Below are positions 7,646-14,869 of a DNA stretch of 64,000 bases, piece after piece. The DNA is taken from NCBI GenBank assembly GCA_951813015.1, contig CATOTG010000007.1:62001-126000 (forward strand), in the 5' to 3' direction. The DNA is from an uncultured Thermoanaerobaculia bacterium (GTDB taxonomy: Bacteria; Acidobacteriota; Thermoanaerobaculia; Multivoradales; Multivoraceae). The translations under genes and the position numbers were made by a program. Position 1 is the stretch's first letter, and each line of letters starts with the position of its first letter. A model generated the notes under the pieces. The model did no database searches, had not been told where the DNA came from, and worked only from the letters and a program-made list of their open reading frames with translations.

Positions 7646-8836
7646 TCAGGCGGAGGCAAGCACCTCCGCCATCTCTCGAAGCCCTATCGCTTCGACTCCG
7701 CCCCCCTTCGGGTACCTCTCCTCCCCGCTGTGGACCAGGAAGGCCGAATCGGGACTCACGTCGTCGAGGGCGACCCGAAGTCCCCTGCCGACCGAAGGCG
7801 CCGCACCGCGCTTGATCTCCACCGCCCAGGTCCGATCACCCGGCAGCTCGAGCACGAGGTCGATCTCGACACCGGTTGCCGTCCGAAAGAAGGATGCCTC
7901 CGTACGCTCCGGCGCCGCCCGGACCAGCGTCTCCACGACGAACCCCTCCCAACTCGCGCCGGCCACGGGATGACCGAGCACGGCTTCCGTATCGTCCAGC
8001 CGCAACAACGTGTGTACCACGCCACTGTCGCGCAGATAGACCTTCGGCGACTTGACGAGGCGCTTGCGGACGTTGGCGTGGTACGGCGGCAACCGTCGCG
8101 CCAACAGGAGATCGACCATCAGGTCAACGTATCTCGCCACCGTCTTGCCATCCACTGCCAGACTCCTGGCGAGCGCGGCAGCGTTCCAGACTCCACCCTG
8201 GGCATGCGCAAGCATCGTCCAGAAACGACGCAGGGTCTGCGCCGGAATCCGGGGGCCCAGAGCGGCAACGTCCCGCTCGAGATAGGTGTGAATGAAGTTC
8301 TCGCGCCACAGGGCACTATCCGCACTCGTCGGCGCCAGCAACGCAGGCGGGAAGCCGCCCCGGATCCACAGCCGCGACTGCTCGCGCGGTTCGACTTCAC
8401 GAACATCCAGAGGCCCCAGTTCCAGATACGCGATGCGCCCGGCCAGGCTCTCCCCCGATTGGCGCAGAAGATCCATGGAGGCTGATCCCAGAAGGAGGAA
8501 CTGTCCCGCCGCCTCGCCCCTTCGGATGCCCTCGTCGATGACGCCGCGCAGCGCCTCGAAGAGCCCGGGAGCGCGGTGGATCTCGTCCAGCACGACAAGC
8601 CGCCCGCCGTGTCGGCCGAGGTAGCCTCTCGCGTCGGTCAGTTTCTCCCGATCGTCCGGGTTCTCGAGATCGAGATACACGCCCGTGCGTCGCGTCCCCA
8701 GGCCGCCGGGGCCGCCAGCGTCCGCAATGGCTCGGGCCAGCGTCGTCTTGCCGACCTGGCGCGGCCCCAGCAAGGCCACCGCCGGGAAGAACCGCAGCCG
8801 ATCTTCCACCCGAGCCCTCAGCACTCGCGGAATCAT
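7646..8836 (-). CDS. ATP-binding protein, AAA plus DUF4143 type
   Basis: A 396-residue protein with the usual two-part layout of this family. An N-terminal P-loop domain has Walker A LLGPRQVGKTTLARAI and Walker B GGRLVVLDEIHRAP. A C-terminal DUF4143/nuclease-like region follows, with FVVETLVRAAPERTEASFFR and AVEIKRGAAPSVGRGL; the EIDLVLE...EIKRG pattern resembles restriction-endonuclease-like folds. Such genes are common in accessory regions and their cellular role is poorly known. The start is set at ATG 8836 because conserved sequence (RFFPAVALLGPRQ) begins just after it; the frame runs on upstream without homology. A 10-bp inverted repeat lies exactly at this start and may be an autoregulatory site. 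Confidence 0.85.
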   Translation of the reverse strand: MIPRVLRARVEDRLRFFPAVALLGPRQVGKTTLARAIADAGGPGGLGTRRTGVYLDLENPDDREKLTDARGYLGRHGGRLVVLDEIHRAPGLFEALRGVIDEGIRRGEAAGQFLLLGSASMDLLRQSGESLAGRIAYLELGPLDVREVEPREQSRLWIRGGFPPALLAPTSADSALWRENFIHTYLERDVAALGPRIPAQTLRRFWTMLAHAQGGVWNAAALARSLAVDGKTVARYVDLMVDLLLARRLPPYHANVRKRLVKSPKVYLRDSGVVHTLLRLDDTEAVLGHPVAGASWEGFVVETLVRAAPERTEASFFRTATGVEIDLVLELPGDRTWAVEIKRGAAPSVGRGLRVALDDVSPDSAFLVHSGEERYPKGGGVEAIGLREMAEVLASA

Positions 8837-8874
8837 CCTTGCAATTATGGAACCGTCGTCCAGGATTGCAAGGA
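8836..8874 (-). promoter_or_regulatory. Inverted repeat at the ATPase start, candidate operator
   Basis: TCCTTGCAAT (8836-8845) and ATTGCAAGGA (8865-8874) are perfect inverted 10-mers separated by 19 bp, with a centre AT-richer than the surroundings. The proximal arm touches the ATG of the DUF4143 ATPase gene. The position suggests repression of transcription or translation; this is inferred. Confidence 0.5.
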
Positions 8875-8943
8875 CAGGAGCCGCTTCAGGCCACCCGTGA
8901 CTCCAGGTCCGACGAAGGCGACCTAAGGAAAGCAGAACTCCAC

Positions 8944-9828
8944 TTACTCGCCGTCGTCGCTCATCGCGCGCAGTCGCGCCACCAGGCTCGACGTGTCCCA
9001 GCGCAGGCCGCCGAGCGCGGTGACCTCGCTGTAGAACTGGTCGACCAGGGCTGCCACGGGCAGGTGGGCCCCGTTCTGGCGCGCTTCCTCCAGCGCGATT
9101 CCGAGGTCCTTGCGCATCCACTGGACGGCGAAGCCGTAGTCGAACTTGCCCTGGACCATCGTCTCGGCCCGGTTGTTCATCTGCCAGGAGCCGGCGGCGC
9201 CGGTCGAGATCGCGCCGATCACCGCCAGCGGGTCGAGGCCGGCTTTCTCCGCGAAGTGAATGCCCTCGGAAAGGCCCTGGACGATGCCGGCGATGCAGAG
9301 CTGGTTGACCGCCTTCGTCAACTGGCCGCTGCCGGCGGGGCCGAGCAGGGTGACCGCCCGGCTGTAGCAGTCGATGACCGCGTTCACCCGCTCGAAAACC
9401 TCCGGTTCGCCACCGCACATCACGGTCAGCGCGCCGTTCTCGGCGCCTGCCTGGCCACCCGAGATCGGCGCATCGACGAAGCCACAGCCCCTCTCCGAGC
9501 AGGCCTCGGCGAGTTCGCGCGCCAATCGCGCCGACGCCGTCGTGTGGTCGACGAGTACGCTGCCCCCGGCCATGCCCTCCAGGGCGCCGCCGGCGCCCAA
9601 GGTCACCGCCCGCACGTCGTCGTCGTTGCCTACGCAGCAGAAGACGAAGTCGGCGCCGGAGGCCGCCTCGGCCGGCGTCGGAGCACTCTCGCCGCCGTGT
9701 TCTTCCACCCACTGCTCTGCCTTTGCCGCGGTGCGATTGAACACCGTCACGCGATGTCCGGCTGCCGCCAGGTGGCCAGCCATCGGGTAGCCCATCACTC
9801 CAAGTCCGACGAACGCTACGTCTGCCAT
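8944..9828 (-). CDS. Beta-hydroxyacid dehydrogenase (3-hydroxyisobutyrate dehydrogenase-like)
   Basis: An NAD(P)-dependent dehydrogenase of the 6-phosphogluconate dehydrogenase-like family. The Rossmann motif is VAFVGLGVMGYPMAGHL. The substrate motif VDAPISGGQAGAENG and the catalytic-lysine segment GSGQLTKAVNQL are present. The start MADVAFVG was chosen over an in-frame ATG three codons upstream because it places the Rossmann strand at the usual distance. Length (294 aa) is typical. The physiological substrate (3-hydroxyisobutyrate, tartronate semialdehyde or glyoxylate) cannot be fixed from sequence. The gene stands alone on the minus strand, separated from the Spy-like gene by a terminator-like stem. 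Confidence 0.9.
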   Translation of the reverse strand: MADVAFVGLGVMGYPMAGHLAAAGHRVTVFNRTAAKAEQWVEEHGGESAPTPAEAASGADFVFCCVGNDDDVRAVTLGAGGALEGMAGGSVLVDHTTASARLARELAEACSERGCGFVDAPISGGQAGAENGALTVMCGGEPEVFERVNAVIDCYSRAVTLLGPAGSGQLTKAVNQLCIAGIVQGLSEGIHFAEKAGLDPLAVIGAISTGAAGSWQMNNRAETMVQGKFDYGFAVQWMRKDLGIALEEARQNGAHLPVAALVDQFYSEVTALGGLRWDTSSLVARLRAMSDDGE

Positions 9829-9908
9829 ACAGCCCACCTCCCCAAGCGGCGAATCGCGCCGCCGGAACTGATCGATGAAGCGCGATCCTAGCTGTCCCGA
9901 AACGAGAA

Positions 9909-9935
9909 GGGCGGGCGCCCAAGGGACGCCCGCCC
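9909..9935 (-). terminator. Strong hairpin downstream of the Spy-like gene
   Basis: GGGCGGGCG (9909-9917) pairs with CGCCCGCCC (9927-9935) around a 9-nt loop, 22 bp after the Spy-like stop. There is no clear U-tract, but the position fits an intrinsic terminator ending the minus-strand stress genes. Confidence 0.5.
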
Positions 9936-9956
9936 ACAGAACGGAGGCCGTTGCCC

Positions 9957-10472
9957 TCAGTCCTGGTTCCGCGGACGGGGACCGCGTCCGCCGGCGCCGA
10001 AGAGCCCCCGGAAGCCGCCGCGACCCTTCTCCTGCAATGCTTCCCAGCGGATCCGCTGGTCACGGTTGAGCAGCCGTGCCAGATCCTCGTCGACCCGGGT
10101 TCGCGACTCCCTCAACTGGCGCCCGATCCTCCGCCGGTCGAGCTCCAACTTTCCGACGATCGTCGGATCGGGGTTTTCGAGGTTCGCCTCGGTCTCGAGA
10201 CGCCGCGTGATGTCGCGCATCCGGCTCGCCAGCAAGCGGACGTTCGCTTCATGCTGCTCACGGACGCGGCGCCACTCTTCCCGCTGGTCCTCGGTGAGTT
10301 GGAGCACCCGCGCCACGCGCTCGGCGTCGCGCTCCGCGAAGTCGCCGCGGGCACCTCGCCTGGAGCGGGGGCCGTCGTCTTCCCGGGCTGCCGCGAAGGC
10401 GGCTGCGCCGACGAGCAGGGCGGGAAGCAGGACGCGAGCGATCCGGATCGAACGGTTCAGAGTTGTCTTCAT
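9957..10472 (-). CDS. Spy/CpxP-like periplasmic protein
   Basis: A 171-residue exported protein with a signal peptide (MKTTLNRSIRIARVLLPALL, ending near AFAAA). The mature part is charged and helical. It has LQLTEDQREEW and LLNRDQRIRW, matching the paired LTxxQ motifs of Spy and CpxP. Those proteins are periplasmic chaperones or inhibitors of the Cpx sensor. Residues after 145 are Gly/Arg-rich and low complexity. The RBS is GGAGG nine bases upstream. Signal peptide and promoter are nearly the same as those of the upstream haem-binding gene. A CpxR-type box precedes it and a sensor/regulator pair lies 0.9 kb away, which fits an envelope-stress regulon. Confidence 0.75.
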   Translation of the reverse strand: MKTTLNRSIRIARVLLPALLVGAAAFAAAREDDGPRSRRGARGDFAERDAERVARVLQLTEDQREEWRRVREQHEANVRLLASRMRDITRRLETEANLENPDPTIVGKLELDRRRIGRQLRESRTRVDEDLARLLNRDQRIRWEALQEKGRGGFRGLFGAGGRGPRPRNQD

Positions 10473-10566
10473 GTCGGGCGCCTCCGTTGAAAGGGGATGG
10501 GAATCGAACGTGGGGGAACAGTAAGGAGTCGGCCAGCTCCAGTCATCAAGCGGAGGAAAAATGTTC

Positions 10567-10580
10567 GTAACGCTTGTAAA
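10567..10580. promoter_or_regulatory. CpxR-box-like site upstream of the Spy-like gene
   Basis: The plus strand reads GTAAC-GCTT-GTAAA, close to the E. coli CpxR consensus GTAAA-N4-8-GTAAA. On the minus strand, GCTTGATGACTG, then about 20 bp, then TACTGT may be the promoter. The same arrangement recurs before the haem-binding gene (11294-11307). Confidence 0.5.
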
Positions 10581-10623
10581 GCCTGTCGCCGACTCGGTTT
10601 CCGCGCCCCTGGCTGGAGCTGGT

Positions 10624-11205
10624 TCAACGGTTCAGGAACGCAAGCAGGTCCGCCATGTCGGCGTGCTCGAGCCCCGCCGCGAGCCCCTCCGGCATCGTGG
10701 ACAGGCCGTCGCTTCGAACGTCCCGGACTCGTTCGGCGGGCACTTCGATCAGGTCACCGGCTACTCGGAGGACGACTCCCCCACCGGTGCTCTCCGCCAG
10801 CAACCCCGTGTAGACCTCGCCATCTGTTGTCTCCACGATGTAGCTCACGTACTCGTCGTCGACTTCGGCGTTCGGGTCCACGATGTCGCGCAGTACCTTC
10901 TCCGCCTTCCAGTTGCCGACGCGGGACAGATCCGGACCCGACCCGCCGCCCGAATCACCGCTCCGGTGACAGCCGGCGCAGAGGTCAAGGAAGAGGCCGA
11001 GCCCGCGTCCCGCATCCCCGGCGATTTCGAGCGCCGGCCGCATGACCTCGGCCGCGGCGGACCAGACGAGGTCGCCACGGTCGCCGCGCCTGGACCAGCG
11101 GTCGTCGTCCTTCTCGGCTGCCACGAACGCAGCCGCGGCGGCGGCGAGCAGAACGGGAAGCAGGACGCGAGCGATTCGGATCGAACGGTTCAGGGTTGTC
11201 TTCAT
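10624..11205 (-). CDS. Exported haem-binding CxxCH protein (TIGR02603-like)
   Basis: A 193-residue secreted protein with one c-type haem site, LCAGCHRSGD. It is followed by GPDLSRVGNWKAEKVLRDIVDPNAEV, then YVVET-like and GEVYTGLLAEST segments, and the end LSTMPEGLAAGLEHADMADLLAFL. This order is characteristic of the putative haem-binding domain known from Pirellula and Verrucomicrobia proteins. Here the domain is free-standing and very short. The first 17 residues are identical to those of the Spy-like neighbour (MKTTLNRSIRIARVLLP), pointing to duplication of the export signal with its promoter. It is divergent from the sensor kinase, so one intergenic region can serve both. The electron partner is unknown. 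Confidence 0.8.
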   Translation of the reverse strand: MKTTLNRSIRIARVLLPVLLAAAAAAFVAAEKDDDRWSRRGDRGDLVWSAAAEVMRPALEIAGDAGRGLGLFLDLCAGCHRSGDSGGGSGPDLSRVGNWKAEKVLRDIVDPNAEVDDEYVSYIVETTDGEVYTGLLAESTGGGVVLRVAGDLIEVPAERVRDVRSDGLSTMPEGLAAGLEHADMADLLAFLNR

Positions 11206-11293
11206 TTCAGGCGCCTCCCGGGCGGTGGAATCAACGGTGGCGAGACAATAGACTCGGTCCGCCGGTCAGTCATCAAGCCGTCGCAAGTTGTTT

Positions 11294-11307
11294 GTAACGC
11301 TTGTAAA
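11294..11307. promoter_or_regulatory. CpxR-box-like site in the divergent haem gene/kinase promoter region
   Basis: GTAAC-GCTT-GTAAA again, within the 144-bp region between the haem gene (minus) and the kinase gene (plus). A -35/-10-like pair, TTGATG-N20-TATTGT, lies on the haem-gene side at the same spacing as before the Spy-like gene. A site here could control both directions, including autoregulation of the kinase operon. Confidence 0.5.
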
Positions 11308-11349
11308 GCCCTCCATTGACGAGGTTTCCGCGGCGCTACACTGCCAACG

Positions 11350-13191
11350 ATGCCTGTAGCCGGCAGCCCGCGAAGCGCACGGGGTTCGAGCGACCGCTGG
11401 ACCCTGATCGTCGCGACGGTCGCTTCGTTGCTGCTGGTGACGCTCGCCGTCCTGCAGTACCGCTGGACCGGCGAACTGAGCGCCGCCGCCAACGAGCGGA
11501 TGCGTGCGAACCTGGAGGAGTCGAGCCGGCTGCTTGCCAACGACATCGACGCCCCACTGGCTCAGCTTCAGGCCTCGTTCCTGCGCACCGCGTCTCGGGT
11601 CGATCAACGCTGGAGCCGGGGCGGCACAGCCGAGCGGTTCGAAAGGCTGCTTGCGCGAGCCGTCCAGGACTGGCGCGGGAGCGCCGCCTTCCCGGACCTT
11701 CTGGACCAGACCTGGATCGTGGCCACCGACGGCCGCGAAGGAACGCGCGGTGTCTTCCGGCTCGACGAGGACGGCGGCCGGTTCCAGCCCGACCCCGGAC
11801 CCGACGACCTGGAAGAGCTCGTTCGCCCCTTGCGGCCGCCAGGCCGCCGGCTGCCCGGGACCCGTACGGATCGACTGCTGATTCCGGCCCCCGAACGGAC
11901 GTCTGGCGGCCGACCTGGACCACCGACGACCCTGATCGTGTCCAGCCTGGACGTCTCGGTACTCGAACGGGAGATGCTGCCCGGGCTGATCGAACGCCAC
12001 TTCGGCGCCGTGTCCCCAGGCGGGGCGCCGCCCTACCGGGTTTCGGTGACCGACGTGTCCGGCCCCGCGCCGCGCCACGTCTTTCCCGAGCCGGCAGGCG
12101 CGCCAGGGGACGCGTCCACCACCCCATCCGACGCAGCGGACATCGAGTTCGGGGCGCTGCGGATGCGGCCGTTCCCCGAACGCCGCGACGACCGCGACGA
12201 CCGCGACCGACCGGGCTTGCGACCGAACGACCGCGACCGACCGGGCTTGCGACCGAACGACCGCGACGACCAGCGGCTCTTCCCCGCCGGCGAACGGACA
12301 CGTCGCGAGCGCGCCACAGAACGTGACCGGACCGACGGCGCCTGGCTGGTGCGGATCACGCACCGCCGCGGATCGCTCGAAGCCGCTACGGACATGGCCC
12401 GCCGGCGCAATCTCTACGTCAGTTCCGGCGCCCTGTTCCTGATCGGCGTCGCCTTCGCCCTGGTCCTGGTGTCCGCCCGCCGCGCCCGGGCGCTTGCCGC
12501 TCAGCAGGTCGACTTCGTGGCCGGCGTCTCCCATGAGTTGAACACGCCGCTTCAGGCGATCCGTTCGGCGGGCGAGAACCTGCGCGCCGGGATCGTGCGT
12601 GAGCCCGCGGACGTCCGCGGCTACGGCGAGTTGATCGACCGCGAGGGGCGGCGGCTCCTGCGCCTGGTCGAGCAGGTGCTCCAGTGGGCCGGCATCGGCC
12701 GTCGCCCCGCGCCGGCGCCGACCGAGCGACTCGACGCGGGCGCACTCCTGCGCACGGCCATCGCCGAATCGAACTGGTTCCTGGAGGAACACGGAGTCGA
12801 GCTTGACCTGTCCGGCCTCGACGATCTGCCCGCGATCCAGGGCGACCGCGACGCCCTCAACCTGGCCTTTGCCAACGTCCTGCACAACGCGGCCAAGTAC
12901 GGGGCGGACGAAGACGGTTCGGTCCGCGTGCGCGTCGAGGCCGGATCCGACGGTGGCCGGTTGACCGTCAGGGTCACCGACTACGGTCGCGGCATTCCGG
13001 CCGCGGAACGGCAACGCATTTTCGAACCATTCGTTCGCGGCCGCCGAGCGACCGAGGGGACGATCCCCGGCTCCGGCCTTGGACTGAGCCTCGCGCGCAA
13101 GACGATCGAAGGTCACGGCGGCTCGATCACCGTCGACAGCGAACCCGGCCGCACGGCGTTCAGCGTCTTTCTGCCGGCGAACATCGAATGA
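11350..13191 (+). CDS. Membrane sensor histidine kinase
   Basis: A 613-residue kinase. One membrane helix lies near residues 18-38 (ATVASLLLVTLAVLQYRW). A long extracytoplasmic region follows, then a second helix near 357-378 (SGALFLIGVAFALVLV). No HAMP domain is evident. The phosphorylation site is in VSHELNTPLQAIRSAGENL (His near 397). The ATPase domain has the N box NLAFANVLHNAAKYG, G1 DYGRGIPAAERQRIFEPF and G2 GSGLGLSLARKTIEGHGG. The sensor region contains a perfect 10-residue repeat (DRDRPGLRPN, twice). The stop overlaps the response regulator start (ATGA). Divergence from exported Spy-like and haem proteins suggests sensing of envelope or redox stress; this is inferred. Confidence 0.93.
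   Translation: MPVAGSPRSARGSSDRWTLIVATVASLLLVTLAVLQYRWTGELSAAANERMRANLEESSRLLANDIDAPLAQLQASFLRTASRVDQRWSRGGTAERFERLLARAVQDWRGSAAFPDLLDQTWIVATDGREGTRGVFRLDEDGGRFQPDPGPDDLEELVRPLRPPGRRLPGTRTDRLLIPAPERTSGGRPGPPTTLIVSSLDVSVLEREMLPGLIERHFGAVSPGGAPPYRVSVTDVSGPAPRHVFPEPAGAPGDASTTPSDAADIEFGALRMRPFPERRDDRDDRDRPGLRPNDRDRPGLRPNDRDDQRLFPAGERTRRERATERDRTDGAWLVRITHRRGSLEAATDMARRRNLYVSSGALFLIGVAFALVLVSARRARALAAQQVDFVAGVSHELNTPLQAIRSAGENLRAGIVREPADVRGYGELIDREGRRLLRLVEQVLQWAGIGRRPAPAPTERLDAGALLRTAIAESNWFLEEHGVELDLSGLDDLPAIQGDRDALNLAFANVLHNAAKYGADEDGSVRVRVEAGSDGGRLTVRVTDYGRGIPAAERQRIFEPFVRGRRATEGTIPGSGLGLSLARKTIEGHGGSITVDSEPGRTAFSVFLPANIE
12201..12260 (+). repeat. 30-bp tandem repeat, two copies, in the kinase gene
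   Basis: Two identical 30-bp units at 12201-12230 and 12231-12260 encode DRDRPGLRPN twice, in an Arg/Asp-rich stretch of the sensor region. The unit is a multiple of three, so the frame is kept. Confidence 0.85.
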
Positions 13192-13910
13192 CCGCCCATC
13201 GCCTGCTGCTGGTCGAGGACGAGCCGAGCCTGGCCCGCACGGTGAGCGACCGCCTGGTCGCCGAAGGCTACGACGTCGAGATCGCGGCCAACGGACCTTC
13301 GGGCGAACGGATGGCCACCGAGGGCGACTTCGACCTCGTGCTGCTCGACATCAGCCTGCCGCGGAAGAACGGTTTCGACGTCTGCCGCGATCTCCGCCGG
13401 AAGGGCGTTGCGACCCCGATCCTCATGCTGACCGCCCGCAACGAACTCGTCGACCGCGTCCTCGGCCTGAAGCTGGGCGCTGACGACTACCTCGCCAAAC
13501 CCTTCGAGACGCTGGAACTCCTGGCGCGGATCGAGGCGCTGCTGCGACGGAGCCAGGCGGGGACAGCGGCGTCAGGCGCGGCTGCCGACACTGCCCGCGG
13601 CTACCGTTTCGGCGACGTCCGCGTCGACTTCGACCGCGCGCAGGTGTGGCGCACCGGCGAAGACGGCGCCGAGGCCGAGATCGCCTGCTCGGCGCTCGAG
13701 TACCGGCTGCTGCGGTTCCTGATCGAGAACCGGGGCCAGGTCCACGACCGCGACCGCCTGCTCGACCAGGTCTGGGGCTACGACGCAACGCCGACGACCC
13801 GCACCGTCGACGTCCACGTGTCGTCGCTGCGGCAGAAGGTGGAACCGAACCCGGGCCGGCCGGAGTTCATCGTCACGGTCCACGGCCTGGGCTACCGGTT
13901 CGACGGCTGA
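13188..13910 (+). CDS. OmpR/PhoB-family response regulator
   Basis: A 240-residue two-domain regulator. The receiver has VEDEPS (Asp11/Glu12), the phospho-acceptor in LVLLDISLP (Asp54), LMLTAR (Thr82) and YLAKPF (Lys104). The winged-helix C-terminal domain has YRLLRFLIENRGQVHDRDRLLDQVWGY and RTVDVHVSSLRQKVE. It is translationally coupled to the kinase by ATGA. OmpR-family regulators often bind direct repeats, and the GTAAC/GTAAA sites next door are candidate targets. Confidence 0.95.
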   Translation: MTAHRLLLVEDEPSLARTVSDRLVAEGYDVEIAANGPSGERMATEGDFDLVLLDISLPRKNGFDVCRDLRRKGVATPILMLTARNELVDRVLGLKLGADDYLAKPFETLELLARIEALLRRSQAGTAASGAAADTARGYRFGDVRVDFDRAQVWRTGEDGAEAEIACSALEYRLLRFLIENRGQVHDRDRLLDQVWGYDATPTTRTVDVHVSSLRQKVEPNPGRPEFIVTVHGLGYRFDG

Positions 13911-13921
13911 CGACGTGCGTC

Positions 13922-14803
13922 ATGCTGGATGCCGCCATGACTCCGGAGCTGTTCCTGCGACGAATCGAGGAGGAGTTCCCGGAGATTTCCTGGAACACGT
14001 ATCGTCACCTGACGCACGGCTGGGACCATGCCGTTCTGATCCTCGACGAAGCACTCGTCTTCAGGGCCCCGAAGGCTCCGACGAGCCTGGGCGAAGTCGA
14101 GAACGAAGCCGGGCTGCTGCGCCACCTCGAACGCAAGCTTGAGGTCGGCATCCCTCGGTACATCTACCAGGCGGCGGACGGCTCGTTCGGCGGCTACAGG
14201 CTCCTTCCCGGCCGCGAGCTGGATCCGGGCACGTTCCGGAAACTCTCCGCGGAGGAACGCGAGACCATCGCGGGGCGCCTCGCCGCATTCCTGACGTCGA
14301 TGCACGAGACACCGAAGTCCATCGCCCGACGGCACCAGGTACCGGAGGAAGATGCCGCGAAGGACTACGAAGATCTCGTTCGCGACACCGAAGCGCTTGT
14401 GTTCCCGCATCTCGCACGGCGGGATACGCTGGCCATCGAGGCCTTCCTCGCCGAGCTGGCTGCCGAGCTGGAGCAAGGCCGTCCAACCGGTCTCGTGCAC
14501 GGCGACCTGAGCGGCGAGCACATCTTGTGGGACGCGGGGAAGCGGCAGGTCAACATCATCGACTTCAGCGATCGCATGCTGGGGGACCCCGCCATCGATC
14601 TCGCCGGTCTGCTCGCCTACGGACGGGGGTTCGCCGAGCGCGTATTCGAGGAGTACGGCGGGCCGGGGGACGAGCGGACGTTCTGGAGGGCGCGGCTGTG
14701 CTTCAAGCGGACCGCGCTCGAGACGATGGTGCACTCGCTCCAAGGCTATCCGTGCACTTTCGAGGAAGGCTACGCGGCGTTCGAGGAGAGGTTCGCCGGG
14801 TGA
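13922..14803 (+). CDS. Aminoglycoside phosphotransferase-like kinase
   Basis: A 293-residue protein of the APH/choline kinase fold. The catalytic loop is GLVHGDLSGEHILWD (Brenner motif HGDLxxxxI) and the metal-binding segment is VNIIDFSDRMLGDPAIDLAGLL. It should transfer phosphate from ATP to a small hydroxyl compound; real aminoglycoside resistance cannot be assumed from fold. The ATG at 13922 was chosen; ATG 13937 is an alternative. It lies 11 bp after the response regulator, so may be read through. A stem (14805-14820) follows the stop. Confidence 0.85.
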   Translation: MLDAAMTPELFLRRIEEEFPEISWNTYRHLTHGWDHAVLILDEALVFRAPKAPTSLGEVENEAGLLRHLERKLEVGIPRYIYQAADGSFGGYRLLPGRELDPGTFRKLSAEERETIAGRLAAFLTSMHETPKSIARRHQVPEEDAAKDYEDLVRDTEALVFPHLARRDTLAIEAFLAELAAELEQGRPTGLVHGDLSGEHILWDAGKRQVNIIDFSDRMLGDPAIDLAGLLAYGRGFAERVFEEYGGPGDERTFWRARLCFKRTALETMVHSLQGYPCTFEEGYAAFEERFAG

Positions 14804-14869
14804 ACGCCGCCAGGGCGGCGATCCGATAGCCTTCGCTGCTTCGCAGCAAGCGCCCCGGCGCCAGCCGCC

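Noticed and set aside
13922..14803. Antibiotic resistance gene
   Set aside because: Only the general APH kinase fold is visible; no resistance-specific motifs or mobile context were found.
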